Source: Pseudeuparius sepicola (lineage: Eukaryota > Arthropoda > Insecta > Coleoptera > Anthribidae). Taken from it: 64,000 nucleotides of DNA. The number at the start of each line of letters is the position of its first letter. Position 1 is the stretch's first letter. The notes beneath the pieces were generated by a model. The model did not search any database. It was not told the DNA's origin and worked only from the letters and a program-made list of their open reading frames with translations. Positions 46,821 through 58,170 of the stretch are shown in pieces. The translations under genes and the position numbers were made by a program. Where the stretch lies: positions 2,918,225 to 2,982,224 of the forward strand of contig OY987308.1 in NCBI GenBank assembly GCA_963920635.1, in the 5' to 3' direction.

Positions 46821-48299
46821 TGGATTGTCAACTTTCCGTTTTTAGCCAATAATTCTGTCAAATCTTAACAGAATTCTAAAAACGATACATCACTGTATTC
46901 GCAATAAAAAGGGCTTTAAAATGAGGCGCCACAAGGGGGGTAGTTCCATTTGAAATTTTAAAGTTGGGGTTGCTAGGGATTAGGGGGATGAACATATCCG
47001 GTTGGCTTGACTGTCAAAACAGCTCCCCCCAAAAACAAAAATCGACGGGTCTCGGAGAATTTTCAAATTTTGTTCGGTTTTCGAATTTTTTGGGAGGTCA
47101 GTTTTCGTTGGGATACCCTGTATATCAGTAAATCAATTTACCTGATATGCCACTAAAACACCCTTTATTAAAATTTTAATTTTACTAGGCCATCGTTTAT
47201 ATGTAGATATTGTCATTAATCTTCCAGTGGCGTAGCCAGAATTTAAGGTCATGGGGGGAGGCGAAATTTGGCGAAACGTTTTCTTTTTGGAATATTGCCG
47301 TCTAACTGTGTTTAGTCGGTTTGAGATAGGTAAAAAAAAATTAAAAAATCCACCGAAATGCTATTCACAAACTTTGCACCAAAGAGGAAAAATTTTTATT
47401 TTTAGGTTTTTGAAAATTTGATTTCGTTCTACGTTGGCGCATGTTTTCGGTACACTATTGCGCCTGAAGAGAGTCGTGACGTTACAGCCCATGCCTGTCA
47501 AATATGACATTTAAAATAAAAATTAGAAAAAATGGGCTTTTACCTTGGAAATCGGAAAAGGTTATTAAGAAAATGTATTCGTATTGTATTATTGTGAGTC
47601 TATGTCAATTTTTAGACGGATATGCGTTTTTTTTTCTTAATTGATTATCAATTTGCCTCACTTAGTTTAAAAATATAAGGGTTTCCCAACGAAAACTTGA
47701 CCCCCCAAAAATTAGAAAACCGAAAAATATATTTTTTACTACTAACCTGAGATATCACCATTATTTACCTCACTCCTCTAATGACAAGTAATATTTCTCT
47801 CCCTAGGTAAATAATGATAATAAAAAATTACCTAGGTAAATAATGAAAAATTTTCTATATGACATTTAAAAATTAGTTTCGTTTTGTCAGCTTGACAACA
47901 TTTTATCAGCTTGACAACTGAACTTAAATCTAATCAATTTGTAAAATAGGACAATATTTCAATGTTAGTAGTAAAAAAAATTTTATATACACTTCGGTTG
48001 AGAAGGCCATTATTTACCTCGCATATTATATCCTTCGGCGCTACGCGCCTCAGGATATAAAAATTCTCGTTAAATAGTGGCTCACTTCTTATTATTGTAT
48101 TGTTATACAACAACTATTTTAAAAAATCTTATTTTCCCCTGTTTAAATTTATTTTTATTTTTATGGTTTAGTAAGAAAGCAGTAAATAAGTGTCTTGAGC
48201 TATTTTGCGGGAAAAATATCGTGTACCAATTTGAAGAGATATAATTGAGAAAAAACAAATATTCTGATATCTTTCTGAAAATTGGCATGTAACACATTT

Positions 48300-48905
48300 T
48301 TTATTATACTTCTTTGAAAACACCTTATTTTCATCTGTTTTAGCAATAATGAAAGATGGGGTTTTTCGGGCTAGCGCACGGAAACAGCGCACGTAAAAAC
48401 TTTCCGTGCGCTGAATAAAAATACCGAATATATGGCTTTAAAATAGAAATATACAGCAAAGTAAACTAAATTTAAGAAACTCTATATGCTTTTTGATATT
48501 TAACATGTACCTATTTTGTATTTTAATCCGTAAGTGTTTCAATATTTAGATACATTTCTGTAATATTTTTGACGTTTTATTCACCTTATCCGACAATAAC
48601 TAATTTACAACAAAGCACCTTTGAAATAATTTAAGAGTAACCATGGAAGCGCATCATACATACCAAACACTATAATATTGTCTGCATTGTTTATTTTTTG
48701 TCAATTAAATTTATTATAATATGCCGATAAAATGTTTTAAGTTTCCGTTTTCAAAGAAGTATAATAAAAAATATCGTTCATTACACGTCCAGAAATAGAT
48801 TTTTCCGTGCTTGCATGACTTCCCGTGTTCGGCTGCGCCTCACACGGGAATTTGTCACGCGCGGAAAAATCTTTATTTCCAGACTCGTAATGAAATATAC
48901 TATTT
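48300..48905. repeat. Dispersed 0.6-kb repeat, copy 1
   Basis: It begins TATTATACTTCTTTGAAAAC, which pairs with a complement at about 48750-48770. It contains the hairpin-forming GCGCACGG...CCGTGCGC and CCCGTGT...ACACGGG motifs. A second copy lies at 56930-57525. Copy 1 has an extra AACAGCGCACGTA insertion in the first hairpin. Confidence 0.85.
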
Positions 48906-49223
48906 TTTCCGATATTTCCAAAGGCAAACCCAACTTTTAGTTTTAAATGGCCAATTTTACAGGCATGGGCCGTGACGTCAAGTCAAGACTATCATGTTGT
49001 CAAAAAAACATATTAGCATATTTCTCCTATTTGGTGCGAGCTTTGTACCATAATCAGGAATTAATAGTCCTGGAGCTTTGGGAAAAAAAACTTCTAGAGT
49101 AATATGGTCACGAAAAATCGCTGGAAATTATTTTTAAGTTCGTAGGTCGGCCGCTAGGGGGCGTATTCGCAACAGTAAATTTGAAAAATGAGTTTTCCCA
49201 AAAAAAAACACTAATAAAGGTAT

Positions 49224-49366
49224 ATAATAGTTATTTATGTACCAAGGCACTGAAGTTCAACTTTTTATGACTCATGTGGAGTTTAGTTGCTGAGGCCTCT
49301 GGCCGAGGCAAATAAACCACATGAGTCATAAAAAGAACTTCAGTGCCGAGGTACATATTATATTTT
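49224..49366. repeat. Short palindrome, arms about 60 bp
   Basis: GGCACTGAAGTTCAACTTTT pairs with AAAAGAACTTCAGTGCC, and ATGACTCATGTGG pairs with CCACATGAGTCAT; the loop is about 25 bp. It would form a strong hairpin in RNA. Confidence 0.8.
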
Positions 49367-50277
49367 TTTTGAAATCGGAAAAAAAATGTTTTATTAGGCA
49401 AGAAAATAATAATAAGGGATCACCCGTCCACGAACCGACTACGCGCGGCGTTGCTTGACTTTACCAATCGCTCTACCTAGGACAAATATAATAATGTAAG
49501 GCTCCTTCTGACAGAAAAACCAAACTGCTGCTTCTTGTGCAGCCTAGACAACAAATCTATTGATATTCAAATTTACTAAAATATGTATACTGGAGGATTG
49601 CACTTCTATAGGAAACAATTTCGCAATGTGTACGAAAAGTTAAATGAGCCTTTATCGGCCGGGTTTTGAATATTTGGTCACTTTTGACGGGCGATTTCTC
49701 CGCGTCTGACGTTTGATGTTTATATCTCGCCAAGGCCTACTTATTGAAAAAATCGTACAATAATGGGTTACATTATTGTACGATTTCTGTGCTTTTAATG
49801 ACGATTTTGGGACATATTAATGCCGATTTCAAGAAAAAATAATTTTATTGCACTCTTAGGCAAATTCTGAACAATTTTCGTTAAGGATTGTTTGCTCTAG
49901 CTCTTCAAATAGAGGTGAAACGGTCGGATAAACCTTGACTTGAAAAAATGCTGTTAACTCCGGTTTGGCTTAACCGAATTGGTCGAATTTGGGCTTGTTG
50001 AGGAGGGCTTCCTTTCTTCTAGCAAATGATTGTCCAATAAGGTCATTTCGAATTTCGTGGTCACCGCTAGAGGGCGCAATTTGAAAAATTTCCCTTTTAT
50101 TACAATTTTCTCCGAAATTTTAAATGCACGGTTGGAGAGTAGGGGGCAATTGCCCCCCTCGCCCCCACCTAGCTACGTCACTGTAATCCAAAATTAAGGT
50201 ACCTAGCAGGTAGATGGATTATTATTTCTTGATGAATGAAGATAATATGTTTATTTAATGAAGAATATACAGGGTTT

Positions 50278-52157
50278 TCAAACTTAAGTCGGCACTATTG
50301 CTAACTTCGTTATTGTTGGAGCTACAAAGTCGGTTAGATATGCAAACTAGTAGTATTTTTTCCGCTGATTACGACGGTGAAAACGAAATAAAAATTGAAC
50401 GTCGCGTTTGCGAGTTATGTCAAAAAGTTTCATTTTTTAAAATGGGACACCCAGTATACAATATACGCAACCGATAGAAAATTAAATTCTGAATAAAAAT
50501 TGCCATGTGACTTTTTACCCTAAAATCAAAAGTGACAAAGCAATTGATGATTTTTCAAATTCGTCAAGGGGGCTGTGATTTCATAAACAACATTCATTTT
50601 GTTATAAATGCCATCAAGCTTAAAATGTCATGTTGAAGTTTTGATAGTGAATAGTTCAGTTTGTGGTTTTTGAGGAAAAAAATAATGCCTTTCACGCATT
50701 CAGAAAAATGCGATATGTTGGAATGTTATATCATTTGTCAGAAAATAGCCACCGAGCTCGTGAACGTTATAATGCTTTGTTTCCTATGCGTAACATGCCA
50801 GATCGAAGGTACTTTTTGCTTTTGTATCGTAAGTTTAGATCGAATGAAGATGTGTTTAAGAAAACTAGAACCAAGAAACAATTCATAATAAGTGAAGCAA
50901 CTGAAATTGATGTCGTAGCTTGCTTTGAAGCTTATCCTAATAATTCAATTAACGATGCAATGCAAGCAAGTGGACTATGTTTGGGAACTATCCACAGTAT
51001 TCTAAGCACAAGTTTGTGCCATACAAGTACAGACCTACGCAGTCGCTGGTACCAGGAGATCAAGAAAGACGCATCCATTTTTGTCAATGGTTCATTAATA
51101 AAATCAGATTTAATGATAATTTTTGGCGCTTGGTTCTTTGGAGTGACGAATCAAATTTCTCCAATAGGGGCATGTTTAACAGAAAAAACAGCCACTATTG
51201 GAGTCGAGAAAATCCGATGCTCTTCCGTCCTTCTAACCCGCAGATACGCTTTAGTGTTAATGTTTGGTGTGGTTTGATCGGTTCAAGAATTGTAGGCCCT
51301 GTATTTTATCAAGGTACATTAACTATAGAGCGGTACGCCGAAATGTTAACCGTCACACTTCGAGACTTTTTGGATGACCTAAATTTAATGGATAGACAAC
51401 AGATCTACTTCCAACAAGATGGAGCTCCTGCCCATAATGTTCGACAGATTGATATCCTATTACAAGACTTTTTTGATGGCAGATATTTATCAACTAACGG
51501 CCCTATCCGTATGCCTCCCCGGTCGCCAGACATAACGCCTATGGGTTTTTTCTTTTGGGGGTACTTGAAGAGTGTGGTGTATACAAGGCGGTATGACAAT
51601 CTTGAGGGCCTCCAGCAAAGCATCATTCATGCAATCAATAACATTGATGGTAGAATTATTGCCAGGGCCACTAGGACCGTTTACAAGCGAGCTCAAAAAT
51701 GCTTGAGCAAGAGGGTGATGTTTTTGAGCACCTAATTTAAATTTTGTTGCTGAAGTTACAAATAACTTAAAATAAACGATCCGTTTCACATCATGGATAT
51801 TCGTTTTAATTTCTACTTTATGGTAAGGCAAAATTACGACAACTAACACAGCCCCCTTGACGAATTTGGAAAAATCATCAATTGCTTTGTCATTTTTGAT
51901 TTTAGGGTAAAAAGTCATAGGGCAATTTTTATTAAGAATTTAATTTTCTATCGGTTGCGTATATTGTATACTGGGTGTAACATTTGAAAAAATGTAACTT
52001 TTTGACATAACTCGCAAACGCGACGTTCAATTTTTATTTCGTTTTCACCGTCGTAATCAGTGGAAAAAATACTACTAGTTTGCATATTTAACTGACTCTG
52101 TAGCTCCAACAATAACGAAGTTAGCAATAGTGCCGACTTAAGTTTGAAAACCCTGTA
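50278..52157 (+). mobile_element. Mariner-like element with about 300-bp inverted ends
   Basis: The ends read TACAGGGTTTTCAAACTTAA and its complement, and the similarity continues for roughly 300 bp (50278-50577 and 51858-52157). TA flanks both (50276-50277 and 52158-52159). It carries a broken DDE transposase. A GACACCCAGTATAC stretch inside each arm looks like the end of an older, related element. Confidence 0.88.
50685..51735 (+). pseudogene. Mariner-like DDE_3 transposase with two frameshifts
   Basis: Starts MPFTHSEKCDMLECYI, changes frame near 50745 to HRARERYNALFP..., and again near 50995 to HKFVPYKYRPTQS. The N-terminal part has a helix-turn-helix. The catalytic domain shows Asp in LVLWSDESNF and Asp in YFQQDGAPAH. 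The third position, normally Asp in a SPDLTPLDFFLWG-type motif, is Gly here (SPDITPMGFFFWGY). The tail has VVYTRRYDNLEGLQQ. Two frameshifts plus loss of a catalytic residue make it inactive. The first ATG in the opening frame is at 50685; an in-frame upstream extension lacks ATG support. Confidence 0.85.
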
Positions 52158-52159
52158 TA

Positions 52160-53074
52160 CAGTGTCTGCCAGAAAGTTGGATACAAATGGGAATTTTCTT
52201 TATTTGAAGTTTATCAAAAAAATTATTCTTGATAAAAGTTGGCGCTTGTGCTTAAACTCAAAATCCACCCGCAAAAATTTTGAAATTTCGATTCGTATAC
52301 ACGGTAGGTTGAAAAATATGAAAATTCCTCAAGAGTAAAGTACCCTTATTTTTGAAACTACATCAGAGCGGCACTAAGAAAAGTTGTTTGTAATCTCAAG
52401 ACAATGTCAAATATGAATTCACAGCCACCTACTCAAAATAAAAAAATATTCACACTTGCGCATTTTTTACTCATCACGCTGTATAATACATAATGTTAGA
52501 TATATATTTTGAGGCACATCTTCGAGCATGACAGTACGATACCAATGATTTTTGTTTACATTTAACTAGCATCTTAAAAACACTTAATAAGTGAAAGTTC
52601 TGCAAAGTTTGTCGTTTTTTTGTAACCAGGTAAAGTACTCCTACAATTTCAAACATAACATAGCATCTAATCTGTGGAACATAAAAATATTTTAATAGAG
52701 CAACAATTTAAGAGTTATTTAATAAATGAGAATTTAACAATAAAAATTATAGAGCGACATGAATAAAAAATGCAAAAAGTGTGAATTTTTTTTCTTTTGA
52801 GTAGGTGGCTGTGAATTCATATTTGGCATTGTCTTGAGATTCCAAACAACTTTTCTTAGTACCACTCTGATGTAGTTCTAAAAATAGGGGTACTTTACTC
52901 TTGAGGAATTTTCATATTTTTCAACCTACCCTGTATACGAATCCAAATTTCAAAATTTTTGCTGGTGGATTTTGAGTTTAAGTACAAGCACCAACTTTTA
53001 TCAAGAATATTTTTTTATGAGAAACTTCAAATAAAGAAAATTCCCACTTGTATCCAACTTTCTGGCAGACACTG
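52160..53074. mobile_element. 915-bp palindromic CAGTGTCTGCC element
   Basis: The ends read CAGTGTCTGCCAGAAAGTTG and its complement; TA flanks both (52158-52159 and 53075-53076). The arms extend to about 52460 and from about 52790. The left TA is shared with the end of the mariner-like element. A solo end of the same family is at about 54308-54340. Confidence 0.88.
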
Positions 53075-53337
53075 TATATACAAAATCTTTCTGTTATAAA
53101 ACATTTCAAATTTTTTTCCGTAATTTCATCATTTCCTACATCCCATTTCAGTTGTTTTTAGTTAATTAAACTTGTAAGGTATAACCTACATTTTCTGTCA
53201 CAAACTTATACTATTTGTAGGTTCCTACTACTTACATACCTCGGCTTTCCACAAAATTATGATAATTCTCTTTTAATTACCCATCCTTTTATAATTAATC
53301 TAAAATCAATATTTTGTGAGAAATTGCCGTCGCTACC

Positions 53338-53373
53338 TATAAAAACATTCATATTGTAGCAACCGATGCAGTT
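53338..53373 (+). promoter_or_regulatory. Core promoter of the homeobox gene (TATA and initiator)
   Basis: TATAAAAA begins at 53338 and GCAGTTCC has its A at 53370, a spacing of 32 bp, the position expected for an arthropod TATA box and CAGT initiator. This predicts a 57-nt 5' UTR before the ATG at 53427. Confidence 0.6.
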
Positions 53374-53426
53374 CCAGAAAGCATTTTGTAAATAATAGTC
53401 CCTAAGTGTCATCCAAGATAGTCACC

Positions 53427-53837
53427 ATGGATTTATTGCGTGTCAACTCAAGAAGAAACAGATACATTTACACCCCAAATCAAAGACAGTACCTGGAGAG
53501 TGTCTATAAAGAAATCAAACATCCGGATTACAGAACGATGTGCCAGATTTGCAGCAACTTGGACATATCCTTCGACAGGTGCAAGGTGTGGTTTAAGAAT
53601 AGGAGGGCGAAGGACAGGATCGACAAAAGCGAACGTTTTTACGAGGCGGCGATGGAGGGTGTTGTGAAAAAAGTGACGAAAGTAACGGACACCATGACGA
53701 CAGAACAGTTGGCCGATTTTGCATTCGACCTTGTCACGGTGGCTATGGAAAAGACTTACGTCAGCATGCCCAAAGAACAGATGTGTCAGATGTTGTGGCT
53801 GGCGATCACATCGAAAAGAAGCAAACTTGAATTATAG
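53427..53837 (+). CDS. Single-exon K50 homeodomain protein, 136 aa
   Basis: The start ATG lies in CACCATGG, an excellent context. Residues 8-67 form an ungapped 60-residue homeodomain: Arg5 and Tyr8 in RRNRYIYTPNQ, Gln12, Leu16, Pro26, and the recognition helix CKVWFKNRRAK with Trp48, Phe49, Lys50, Asn51 and Arg53. Lys50 predicts binding to TAATCC-like sites, as in bicoid, goosecoid, orthodenticle and Pitx proteins. Otherwise the domain is diverged (for example Met31, Cys35, Cys45). The remaining 69 residues look helical (VVKKVTKVTDTMTTEQLADF) and match no domain I know. There is no intron, unlike most paired-class genes. A core promoter sits upstream. It lies between transposons, and a broken copy is 2.35 kb downstream. 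Frames in other phases are shadows. Confidence 0.85.
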   Translation: MDLLRVNSRRNRYIYTPNQRQYLESVYKEIKHPDYRTMCQICSNLDISFDRCKVWFKNRRAKDRIDKSERFYEAAMEGVVKKVTKVTDTMTTEQLADFAFDLVTVAMEKTYVSMPKEQMCQMLWLAITSKRSKLEL

Positions 53838-54210
53838 CAGATAATTTTTGTGATATTTAGTTGTAAGTAGTTATTTGTTTATTTGTAATTTATGAGGTTA
53901 TTTATTCTATGTAGATAATTTACTATTTAATACGGTGTGTGTGTATGCAGGGTGGTGGTTATGCCAAACGGTATCAATTGCAAAGTTTGAACCAGTCTGT
54001 AAACTGCAATGTACAGGGTGGTCCAAAGTGGTCGAACAAAAAAGTCCTGTAACTTTTTTTTATTTGTGATTTTTTCATTTTCGTAAAAACATCTTTAAGG
54101 CACTTTTTATGTATAACTTACTGAAGTAGACGGCATGTTCCCGTTTCTGTAGTTTACCGTTTTTAAGTTATATCATTTTAATTAGTATTTCCCATTTAAA
54201 AAAATATATT
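53427..54210 (+). repeat. Duplicated segment, homeobox copy 1 and 3' flank
   Basis: This segment matches 55778-56540 at high identity through the coding region, the 3' UTR and a TACAGGGTGGTCCAAAGTGG element end. Similarity ends around 54210. The element end in both copies means the duplication came after that insertion. A neighbouring direct repeat (55080-55690 with 57545-58215) has almost the same spacing, consistent with a tandem duplication of about 2.4 kb. Confidence 0.85.
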
Positions 54211-55080
54211 ATCGGATAACACATGAATTTGCTAATAAACTTTAATTTTGTTCGATTAGCAGCTAGAAAATTAAATTAATCGAAATCAGAGTTTAAAAAT
54301 ATTACATTTTTGTGTCCAACTTTCTGCCGGTCACTGTACGTATAGGTAAGCATGTGTCCAAAAATTCTTCGTTTTCGATATACGGGGTGTCAAGTTTTTC
54401 TAAAAAAATCGTCTTCTCTCCATAACTTCTTTATTCTTATGAGTTAAAATTAGTTGTCTTGCTGAAAACCACCAAAACGTTCTGTTTAATTGAGAACAAG
54501 ATAATGATCTTTTCCCTATACGCATTTTAAATACCTGAATTTTTTTGCAGATACGATAAAATAAATTTAAAAAGTCTAATTTCTGATGAAATGGCGACAG
54601 ATACAAAAGTAAGTCAAGGGGCATTTTTTGTTGAAAATGAAACGCTTCATCCAAAACTGCTACTCACTTTAATTTCGTACAGGGCTGTATTAACTTTTTT
54701 CTTGAATTTGTTTGGTTAAAAAAAGCTCTACAAATAAAGAAGTTTTTAGGAAAAGACGTTTTTTAGATAGATATCAAAATATTTTAACGTACTTAAGTTA
54801 CACCCTTTATATTATTAGCTGCACAGTGAGCAGGCTCTAAAAAGGGTCTGAAAACGGTCGATTTGTATAAAGTTTAAAAAGTGTTGACTGGATCCTAATT
54901 GATATCAATGTTTTTACCTACTTTGGCAACTGGAAATTATATTCATAGCATTGTATTATGATCAACTTTCTTTGTTATTATACTCTGTTTTCTACATGGT
55001 GTCCCAGATAAGTTATGTGAACGTAAAGTGCCTTTTATGTTCGAGATATAGAAAAATTTTATCACAAAAAGTTGTAATGA
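54211..55080. other. Mosaic of element ends; no gene
   Basis: Contains a solo CCAACTTTCTGCCGGTCACTG end (about 54312), an ACGGGGTGTCAAGTTTTTCT left end (54384) and a possible right end TACACCCTTTATA (about 54805), and TACATGGTGTCCCAG (about 54994). The minus-strand frame 54400-54654 has no motif. Confidence 0.45.
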
Positions 55081-55690
55081 AAAATACTAGTTTGATTTTC
55101 CAAAATTGAATTTTCGATTTCAAATCGAACAGTTGGACTTTCTTTTAGATTTGGGATATCAAGCTCACCTTGTCAATATTATTATTTTTTTATTAATTTT
55201 CACCTTAATTATTGAATTTAATACTGGAAAATTTAATGTAAATGAATTTAAGTAGTCAACAGAATTTTAAAGGGTTAATATCATTTTTTTAAATTTTTTA
55301 ATACATATTTTTCCATGCAAAGTTAGAACAGTAATAAAACTAGTGACATAAAATACTTTCTACGAAATTTTGATTTTTTTAGATACCTATGTCATAATTA
55401 AAAATGTAGAGTTGACAAAGATACAACTTGTTCTAGTAAAATTTTTAACAATCTTTGAATGTCTTTTGGGCTGATAAAAAAATTAGTGAGAAAAAAAAAT
55501 TATAATAAAATCAATTGAAATAAAAGAATGATATTTTTATTTCTGCATCCTTTCCCTTCTACATGCATTGTGTAAATTTAGGAACTCCAGATTCTGTGGG
55601 CTGAAATAATATAATGTTATACTATTCTTTATTTTTTTCTATATACAGTGTGGCCATTTAAGTGTGCAACATATGGGATTTTTTTATTAA
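55080..55690 (+). repeat. AT-rich repeat, second copy at 57545-58215
   Basis: Shared stretches include ATTGAATTTAATACTGGAAA, TGTAAATGAATTTAAGTA, CAACAGAATTTTAAAGGG and GAACTCCAGATTCT. Both copies run into a CAGTGTGG(C/T)CATTTAAGTGTG element end. Confidence 0.85.
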
Positions 55691-55777
55691 TTGCACAACC
55701 AAAATACAAATATTCCCGAAAGTTGGTGCATGTTCGATAATCATATTAGGCGCACTTAGAATGGTAGAAAAAAAAAA
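55662..55777 (+). mobile_element. Truncated arm of the CAGTGTGG element fused to homeobox copy 2
   Basis: From CAGTGTGGCCATTTAAGTGT to about 55777 this matches, in inverted form, the right arm of 58171-58946 (around AATTGCACAACCAAAATACA). It stops next to TTATTCCGTGTCAAC, the equivalent of codons 3-6 of the homeobox gene. The other arm is missing. Confidence 0.75.
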
Positions 55778-56181
55778 TTATTCCGTGTCAACTCAAGAAG
55801 AAACAGATACATTTACACCCGAATCAAAGACAGTACCTGGCGAGTGTCTATAAAGAAATCAAACATCCGGATTACAGAACGATGTGCCAGATTTGCAGCA
55901 ACTTGGACATATCCTTCGACAGGTGCAAGGTGTGGTTTAAGAATAGGAGGGCGAAGGATAGGATCGACAAAAGCGAACGTTTTTACGAGGCGGCTATGGA
56001 GGCTGTTGTGAAAAAAGTGACGAAAGTAACGGACACTATGACGACGGAGCAGTTGGCGGATTTTGCATTCGACCTTGTCACGGTGGCTATGGAAAAGACT
56101 TACGTCAGCATGCCCAAAGAACAGATGTGTCAGATGTTGTGGCTGGCGATCACATCGAAAAGAAGCAAACTTGAATTATAG
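55778..56181 (+). pseudogene. Homeobox copy 2: start lost, frameshifted
   Basis: The sequence matches copy 1 from TTATT(C)CGTGTCAACTC onward, but the ATG and promoter are replaced by a truncated transposon arm. A one-base loss in the ACACCC(C)AAATC region shifts the frame within the homeodomain N-terminal arm. Downstream, 99 codons remain open (from Met at 55882), but they start inside helix 2, so the homeodomain would lack helix 1. Of the eight point differences from copy 1 in shared codons, six are synonymous; the two replacements are Gly to Ala and Glu to Ala. The recognition helix is unchanged. Confidence 0.88.
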
Positions 56182-56539
56182 CAGATAATTTTTGTGATAT
56201 TTAGTTGTAAGTATAGTTATTTGTTTATTTGTAATTTATGAGGTTATTTATTCTATGTAGATAATTTACTATTTAAAACGATGTGTGTATGCAGGGTGGT
56301 GGTAATGCCAAACGGTATCAATTGCAAAGTTTGAACCAGTCTGTAAACTGCAATGTACAGGGTGGTCCAAAGTGGTCAAACAAAATAAGTCCTGTAACTT
56401 ATTTTTTATTTGTGATTTTTTCATTTTCGTATAACTTACTGAAGTAGACGGCAAGTTTCTAAATGTTCCCGTTTCTGTAGTTTATCGTTTTTAACTTATA
56501 TCATTTTAATTAATATTTCCCATTTAAAAAAATATGTTT

Positions 56540-57544
56540 TTTGTTATGACTGAAACATTTAGAAAAAACGAAAAAAAAATCACAAATAAAAAATTATAGG
56601 ACTGAAGAAAGTGCGACATTTTGAGAAACACCCTGTATCTCCTAAACTAATCAAGATATCGAGATGCGAGTTGCGACATTCAACTTTTCTCAAAAATCGA
56701 GCCCTAGAAATCTTAAACTATTTTTTGTCTATATCATTAGGAAATAGTAGAAACTCCCTAAAAATGATCAATTTAGACCACCCTGTACAGGATGATTGGA
56801 GGGTTGTACCACAACAAACTAAAAAAAAATATTACAAAAATTAACATACAGGGTGTAACTGAAGTGCGTTAAAATATTTCAGGGTCGTGATTATCAGCTA
56901 ATTTTAAGAACAAAGGTTGCAATTTTTTTTTATTATACTTCTTTGAAAACACCTTATTTTCATCTGTTTTAGCAATAATGAAAGATTGGGTTTTTCGGGC
57001 TAGCGCACGGAAAAACTTTCCGTGCGCTGAATAAAAATACCGAATATATGGCTTTAAAATAGAAATATACAGCAAAGTAAACTAAATTTAAGAAACTCTA
57101 TATGCTCTTTGGTATTTAATATGTACCTATTTTGTATTTTAATTCGTAAGTGTTTCAATATTTAGATACATTTCTGTAATATTTTTGACGTTTTATTCAC
57201 CTTATCTGACAATAACTAATTTACAACAACGCACCTTTGAAATAGTTTGAGAGTAGCCATGGAAAAGCATCATATATACCAAACACTATATTGTCTGCAT
57301 TGTTTATTTTTTGTCAATTAAATTTATTATAATATGCCCATAAAATGTTTTAAGTTTCCTTTTTCAAAGAAGTATAATAAAAAATATCGTTCATTACAAG
57401 TCCAGAAATAGATTTTTCCGTGCTTGCATGACTTCCCGTGTTCGGCTGCGCCTCACACGGGAATTTGTCACGCGGACACGGAAAAATCTTTATTTCCAGA
57501 CTCTTAATGAAATATATTATTTCACATTTTTTTTAATGGCAACT
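56540..57544. repeat. Element ends and dispersed repeat copy 2
   Basis: ACACCCTGTATCTCC (56629), CCACCCTGTACAGG (56780) and ACAGGGTGTAACTG (56848) are element ends of the TACAGGGTG group. 56930-57525 is the second copy of the 48300-48905 repeat. No gene. Confidence 0.7.
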
Positions 57545-58170
57545 GCCAGTTCGATTTCCCAATATTGAATTTTTGATTTCATATCGAACAGTTTGACTTG
57601 CTTTTAGATACCAAGCTTACCTTGGCAATATTATTATTTTTTTATTATTTTTTACCTTAATTATTGAATTTAATACTGGAAAATTTAATGTAAATGAATT
57701 TAAGTACTCAACAGAATTTTAAAGGGTTAATATCATTTTTTATTATTTTTTTAAATACATATTTTTCCATGAAAAGTTAGAACAATGATAAAACTAGCGA
57801 TATAAAATACTTTCTACGAAATTTTGATTTTTTTAGATATGTCATAATTAAAAATGACAAAAAATACTAGATACTAATAGAATTCAAATTTCGTACACTT
57901 ATGTAGAATTAACAAAGAAACAACTTGTTCTAGTAAAACTTTTTGAAATTTTAACAAACAAGCTCATTTTAACGATTTTTGAATGTCATTTTGGGCTGAT
58001 AAAAAAAAATTAGTGAGAACATAAAAATTATAATAAAATCAATTGAAATAAAAGAATGTTATTTTTATTTCTGCATCCTTTCCCTTTTTACATGTGCAGA
58101 GTGTCAATTTGAGAACTCCAGATTCTTTGGGCTAAAATAATATAATGTTAAACTATTTTTTTTCTATATA

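Larger units (their letters stand above)
44393..47122. mobile_element. Outer element of a deep nest
   Basis: The left end TACAGGGTATCTCAACGAAA pairs with the right end near 47122; TA flanks both (44391-44392 and 47123-47124). Shared arm motifs include GACCCGTCGATTTTTGTTTT and GACTGTCAA. It encloses 44532-46138 and the palindrome 46138-46820, whose outer boundary continues the left-arm sequence CAATCCACTG. Confidence 0.82.
47225..50183. mobile_element. Large hAT-like element without transposase
   Basis: The ends are CAGTGGCGTAGCC and a decayed complement (AGCTACGTCACTG) with poly-G and poly-C next to them, the form of many hAT ends. The flanking TAATCTTC and TAATCCAA match at the first five positions only. 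Inside, 47340-47560 pairs with 48930-49090 as inverted arms, and the repeat 48300-48905 is nested. No intact coding region. Confidence 0.6.

Noticed and set aside
53406..53426. Upstream extension of the homeobox frame by seven codons
   Set aside because: The extension begins at GTG. The ATG at 53427 is in a strong context and sits 57 nt after the predicted transcription start.
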